A stretch of DNA of 64,000 nucleotides from Coccinella septempunctata (lineage: Eukaryota > Arthropoda > Insecta > Coleoptera > Coccinellidae), in NCBI RefSeq assembly GCF_907165205.1, contig NC_058192.1:17050001-17114000 (forward strand). Direction: 5' to 3'. How positions within the stretch are numbered: the stretch's first letter is position 1; each line of letters begins with the position of its first letter. Positions 58,838 to 64,000 of the stretch are shown here, one piece after another. Both the position numbers and the translations under genes were made by a program. The notes beneath the pieces are model-generated. The model was not told the origin of the DNA. It was given only the letters and a program-made list of their open reading frames with translations, and searched no databases.

Positions 58838-61800
58838 TTATGACAAATGAAATGAGTGCTGTCCTTCCGAAGCAGCCAATTTCAGTTTTTCACGCATCAC
58901 TTCGATACTTGAATAATCAGGTAACTTGAGGTAGTTCACACAGGTCATCACAGATGGTAGGAAATCGTCAGGATTCATGTTGGGCTCCAGTGTTTTGCGC
59001 ACCACAGTTAATGGCGGGGAAAGCGACTTGAAACCTGCAAAAAAATTGCCGTCATTAATCTTTATTCAGCATGCTTTGGTATGAATTCGTAGTTCTACAT
59101 TTGTCCACTGTTCCATTCCTCCTGGATTGATTTATGATGAGTTTCATTTTTGACCAAAGAAAAAGAAAAAAAAAAATTTCCATTTTCAGGTATTTTTGGA
59201 TAGTTTAAGGGGGTGAAAGTGTGAATTGGAGAAAATTCTGTTATCCCTGATAACTTACCTCCAACTGGCAAACGGGGACTTCCTGTAAGGAACTGAACGA
59301 ATAAGCGTTGCTCCTCTCTGTCGTAGGAACTTAGCACTTCAAACAGAAACCTTATGGCTCTAGAGTCGGCATTGTAGCCATGATCTGGCCTGCAACACTC
59401 CATCAGCGTTTTCACATCCCATCCGCTAAGCGTGTCTTTGGGACTTCCACAAAAGACACTCTCTAATTCGTCGGGGAAAAACAGTCTTAAGTTTTGCAAT
59501 GGAAATACAGTCTCAAATCCTTCTCTTAACGATTCCATCTGTCTAGATACACCTTCAACCAGCGTCCAGTGGGTGACAAGGTTTATATACTGATGCAGGT
59601 TGTGTATTGTAAGGTGGATGTTTTTTCCGTTTTTCATCAGTTCTGAAAACAATACAGAATTAAATGAAAAAAGTTGAATACAAATGGTACACAGCGCTTG
59701 ATGTCAAATTTTCAAAAACTTACCTAAATTGTGACCTGGTAGCATGAAGTCCAAACCGAGATCAGCAATGGGGCAACCATCAAAAGTGATTTTCTCCAAT
59801 TCCGTTTCTATTTCTTCTTGCGACAAATTCTTGTTCTCCACGATGATGTCCCTCTGTCTGACGAGCAACTGCATCTTCTGCAACGTTCGGTGAACTTCTG
59901 GTGCCACATATCTCAGATCCGACAACGATAAGCTGTTCTCTTGTCCCAACAACCATCGATAGAAACTTATGGAGAAGGGCAAATCCAGCATTCTAGAATC
60001 CATAACGGCTTTCGCCATGAATTTTCCCATAAACCTAAACTTGGTCCTGAGTTTGGTTACATGGCCGACCTTCGCGCTCTTGGCAATGGGGGCGGGAAAA
60101 AGGCCGTCCTGATTATGAACGTACTCCTTTTCGTCTGTACCGGGAGCGTTCCACAATTCTAAATTGGTTCTTTGCAATTCTTTGGATACTAGAGCGTAGA
60201 ATTCCAACGTAGGGCCGAGACCAGTTCCTACCTCGTTTTCGTACTGGATTTCCAGGAGGGCCTTGGAAGAGGCCATATCTTGCATAACCTGAAATTAATT
60301 GTTTGAAAATAGATATGTGCCAAGAGTTTTCTTGAACGAATAACGCATTTTACCAAGTGTTATAAGAAAGATCTTTCCAAAGTCACTTATTTTATTATAC
60401 CAGTATTGATAATGAGCGGAGGAACAGAAAAAAGTGAAGCCAAATAGTTGGCAGGAAGACTCCACATGCTTGAAATCCAAAAATGTCAAACAAGATGATA
60501 ACCTATTGCAAGATATTCGTTAGTAACCAAATATTTCTATATTCTGTTTCTCCGTTATTGAAATGAAGTACCTGTCATCGTAGACAAATTAATCTTGGAT
60601 TAATTTGAGATAGAAATGAAGAAATAACGATAACTGTGAATTAATGGAGATATAAATAATATCGAGGGGATTCTGAGAAAATAATTTGAAATACATATTT
60701 ATGAGCCGACAATTCTGTAAGCATCAGTATACACAGACGACCCAAACTTGGTGGTGCCTGCACCTGTTGTGCTCTTTTATCTTGGCCTTGGGTAGACACA
60801 ACAACCAGTAGATAAATTGTCATGTGAATTACAAGGTCGTCCTGACTTAATCGAATGGAAAATTTCATCGGATCAAAATAACTAAACATGATCAGCTTCC
60901 AATTAAGGACAATGGTCCATTTGTAGAGTAACACTTCCTATATTACAGACATTTGGACAAAGTGATAACTTGCATTTTGAAGAAAAGATTTTAATCCTAC
61001 GACTTCGCAAATTGAAAACCCACCTGTTCGGCCTGTTTCAGTATGTCCTCCCTGGCGATGGTCCTCTTCCTCCTGTCTAAACGCGGCGTGACCCTTTCCT
61101 GGGAATCTGACGAGCTCAATTCCGGGGACATATCGAGCAGTCTCTGCAGAGCTCGATCACGGTCGAACGACGTGGCGTAGAACAGCAACTGCCGGGTTTC
61201 GAACGGAAACAAGAACGGGCACACTGTCGCGATCTGCTGGAGCCAGTTGGGCAGATTGCCCGTCATTATCACAAGTGGATCCTGTAGTTGTCTGCTCGCC
61301 TTGGCCGCTATCTTGCTGTTGAGGAAATCGGAGGGAGGCAGGATCGGCCGGTATTCCAACAACGGGTACAGGCTGTTCCAGTAGATGTTCAGACCGTGCA
61401 ATATGCGTAGCAGGCACAGGACTTCCAGCGACGCGTCCTGTATCGTTACGGTCTCGGGTAGCTGAGTCCTCAGGTAAGGCGTCAAGGGAGATTGTATGGC
61501 GGGGGCGATACCTTCTAAAAAATAACAAATACGTGAAGTTAGAAATATTTCGAGATGTAGTAATGGATCTTTTTTGTGTTGACAATAGTCCATTTGGTGG
61601 AGTCAACCATAGAGGTATTCAAAAAGAAAGTGAAATGCATTACAACATGTGAGGAATTAAATTCTTAATTTGAATACTGAATGGTTTTTTTTTATGGACC
61701 AAGAGGGAGCATTGTATACTCAATTCACTTTCATTTTAGCACTCAGTTGGCCATGAAATAATTTTCCCAAGTTTTTGTTACTAGAACGGAGTAAGGTTGG

Positions 61801-64000
61801 CACTCATGAAGTCGTTAATGTCATAACGTCGTTGCCCCAACTAATATTACGAAAATGGCCAAAGTGACTGAAATGAGAGAGACAGGGTTTCAGGAAGTGC
61901 TATTTAGAATTCAGGTCCGATCATTCATATAGTAGGTAACCCTGATATTCTAATATCTATAATATATCAGACGGTAGCGAACACATTCAATGTAAGTAAA
62001 TTTATATAATGTTTCATCTGAATTTAAACGACTTATATTTTAGCTGAATTTTTCCAGAATCAGAAAGAGAATGACAAAGAATTTCCTTATATTGGGAGAC
62101 CCAAAAAAGTGGTGGCATTTGAGAATTTCATTTTAGGGTGAACGAATGCGAAAAGTTACTACAGGATTTTCGATGAATGTCATCGAAGAATAAGTTCCAG
62201 AAAATTAATATTTCTATTTTTCATTTGACTTGTCCTATAAATATTATTATTATATCAAAGTATTAAAAATAAACAGCCATAAATAAGAGCCAGTTGTCAT
62301 GTTGATTGTTAATTCATGTGAAATTTTTGATTAAAGGTGAAGTTCCTCTTGTCTTGAAACTTCCTTTAATTCTTTTGACTTCCATTGATGCAAAATGATT
62401 TTTGTTGAAGAATTTAACATTATTGAAATTATGCGTTAATTTCTTCAAGAGATACCCATTCCCTATCACTGCATTGGATGCATTTCATCTTCGGGTTGAT
62501 TTTTTTTAAATCTACAACTGATGTAACATATTCAACCTTTAGCCAAAGAAGCATTAACTCTCCTCAAGCTAGTGCATATTATGATATTATACTGATCTCT
62601 TGTATTTTCCATGCAAATAACTGGATTTGGTATGCCTTCAAACATTTTGTATAAACTTCAATCTTCTTTGGCTTACATCATTTGTAGATTTCAAAAATAT
62701 TAACCCGAAGATGAAATGCATATGATGCAGTTTTTGGAAAAGGGTATCTCCCGAAGGAATTAACAGATAATTACAAAATGTTAAATTCCTCAACAAAAAT
62801 CATCTTGCATCAATATAGAAGTAAAAGGAATTAAAGGCAGTTTCAAGTTAAGATGCAAAACTTCACCGTTGAACAAAAATTTCACATGAATAAACAAGTA
62901 ACAGGGCAACTTGCGCGTATTTGTGGCTATTCATCTTAATACATTGATGTAATAATAATAATTAGGTATTTATTAGTACCTTGAGACATTTACATTGTAT
63001 AGGACAAGTCAAATGAAAAATAAAAAAATCCATTTTAGGGAACTTATTCTCCGATGATATTTACCGAAAATCCTATAGTAAATTTTTCGCATTACTTCAC
63101 TCAAATAAAAAATTCTCAAATGCCACCACTTTTTTGGGTCTCCCAATAGAAGGAAATTCTTTGTCATCCTCTTCATTCACAATCTTTCTGATTGTGGAAA
63201 TATTCAGCTGAAATATAAGTCGTTTAGATTCAGATGAAACATTATATGAATTCTCTTACATTGAATATGTTCGCTACCGTCTGACGTATTGTGGATTTTA
63301 GAATATCAGGGTATAACTATTTGAATGAGCGGACCTGAATTCTAAATAGCACTTCCTGATACCCTGTCTCTTTTTTCAATCACTTTCGACATTTTCGAAT
63401 TTTCGTAAAAAAAATTGATATTAGTTGTGGCAACGGCGTTATGACATTAACGACATTTCATGAGTGCCAACCTAACTTCGTTCTAGTTACAAAAACTTGA
63501 GAAAATTATTTCATGGCCAACCGACTGCTAAAATAAATTTGAATGAAGTATATATAAATTTATTTATTTTACGCCACTGCCTTAGTGCTGCGCTAGACAG
63601 AGAAGCATCGAATGTTTGTACCACAACAAATACATTCATAATGTCCATTCCATGTATTTATGTTCTAAGTAGTATACAGAGTGGAATCTGTCAAATTTCC
63701 ATGGCCAACCGAGTGCTAAAATAAAAGCGAATGGAGTAAACTCAGAAAGACCACATTTTTCTTTCAAACTCTCCACCATTCCGCAACTAACAAAATGAAA
63801 TTCGAAATGAAACAACGTACCGTTCCAGAAATCGTCCACCTTCCTCCTGGACGTGCTCTTGTTGGACGATCCTTTACCCTTCCTGCTCGTGTGGGCGGAC
63901 GATCCTCCGGCACCGCTGGTCCTGCCGGACGAATGTTCCTCCTTCAGCGGCCTGTAATATATCACATGTGTCTGCACCCAGATGGCAGCGTTGCCCAACG
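58838..64000 (-). CDS. ctrip: HECT E3 ubiquitin ligase ctrip/TRIP12, C-terminal part
   Basis: Nuclear E3 ligase; in Drosophila, circadian trip lowers CLK, and vertebrate TRIP12 acts in ubiquitin-fusion degradation and DNA damage. Exons on the minus strand: beyond the window edge to 63821 (IWVQTHVIYYRPLKEE, Ser/Lys-rich linker, KVDDFWN), 61514-61024, 60288-59724, 59642-59259 and 59034-58838, in matching phases. The HECT N-lobe runs from VGTGLGPTLEFYALVSKEL through FMGKFMAKAVMDSRMLDLP. The C-lobe holds LPSVMTCVNYLKLPDYSS with the catalytic Cys and ends GQHSFHLS, identical in style to human TRIP12. No breaks. The WWE, armadillo-like and other N-terminal parts lie outside the window. The 2.3-kb intron 61515-63820 contains a large foldback element. 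Confidence 0.95.
61714..63552. mobile_element. 1.8-kb foldback (palindromic) element in ctrip intron
   Basis: The two halves mirror each other almost to the centre. Outer pairs: TTTTAGCACTCAGTTGGCCA (61734-) against TGGCCAACCGACTGCTAAAA (to 63533); then GGACAAGTCAAATGAAAAAT near 63001 against its complement near 62214; and inner pairs such as TGATGCAAAATGATTTTTGT near 62387 against the complement near 62794. Arms are roughly 900 bp with moderate divergence, and the loop is near 62590-62650. A third copy of the end (GGCCAACCGAGTGCTAAAAT) lies at 63703-63722. No protein is encoded. Confidence 0.88.

Noticed and set aside
61157..61606. 149-codon minus-strand frame
   Set aside because: Out-of-frame shadow of the ctrip exon 61024-61514, which matches TRIP12 in the other frame.
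1..64000. tRNA, rRNA, CRISPR arrays, viral genes
   Set aside because: Read for them on both strands; no cloverleaf with A/B boxes, no rRNA-like stretch, no regularly spaced direct repeats and no viral gene were seen.

Overview
The window is nuclear DNA from an insect: AT-rich, with short GT-AG introns, intact arthropod genes and many small transposable elements. A beetle is the best guess (a luciferase-like acyl-CoA ligase, a CYP6-like P450, beetle-like repeat content), but the order is inference and nothing here proves it.

Layout. 1-2125 (+): 3' part of a cytochrome P450. 2742-3458 (-): RBM18-type RNA-binding protein, tail to tail with the P450 and head to head with Vps39. 4090-9090 (+): complete nine-exon Vps39 (HOPS tether), whose last coding exon is split off by an intron holding a dead non-LTR retrotransposon. 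9528-16052 (-): seven-exon acyl-CoA synthetase of the firefly-luciferase/4-coumarate ligase type; its first exon encodes only three residues and its first intron carries a hAT-type MITE. 16.1-24.3 kb: repeat-rich, gene-poor, including a 2.3-kb inverted-repeat element with exon-like cargo. 24395-25135 (-): small secreted protein of unknown function. 28417-32598 (+): seven-exon lipase with a complete triad; its third intron contains a pogo-like element. 34278-36242 (-): large Q/N-rich secreted-type protein, first exon not found. 36.3-50.8 kb: mostly intergenic repeats, with a second pogo-like copy and two MITE/foldback elements. 50896-51978 (+): intronless FKBP6/shutdown-like gene. 53266-54583 (-): Ssdp. 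56156-57422 (+): TMEM256/DUF423. 58838-64000 (-): 3' part of the HECT ubiquitin ligase ctrip/TRIP12, whose intron contains a 1.8-kb palindrome.

The genes do not form a pathway or operon; this is an ordinary eukaryotic stretch with unrelated neighbours on both strands. Several pairs are convergent (P450/RBM18, Vps39/ACS, FKBP6/Ssdp) and two are divergent (RBM18/Vps39, Ssdp/TMEM256), so promoters of the latter pairs probably lie in gaps of about 0.6 and 1.6 kb.

The most unusual content is structural: a family of elements ending in CAGGGTGT with TA target duplications, foldback elements with long arms inside or near genes, two pogo-like elements that keep only the transposase start, and an inverted-repeat element whose interior holds a spliced-looking terminal exon with a polyA signal plus a 57-bp minisatellite. 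An apparent TG 3' splice site in RBM18 and a GC-AG intron in Vps39 are also worth checking. No rRNA, tRNA or CRISPR was seen. All exon boundaries were derived by eye from reading frame, splice consensus and family similarity.
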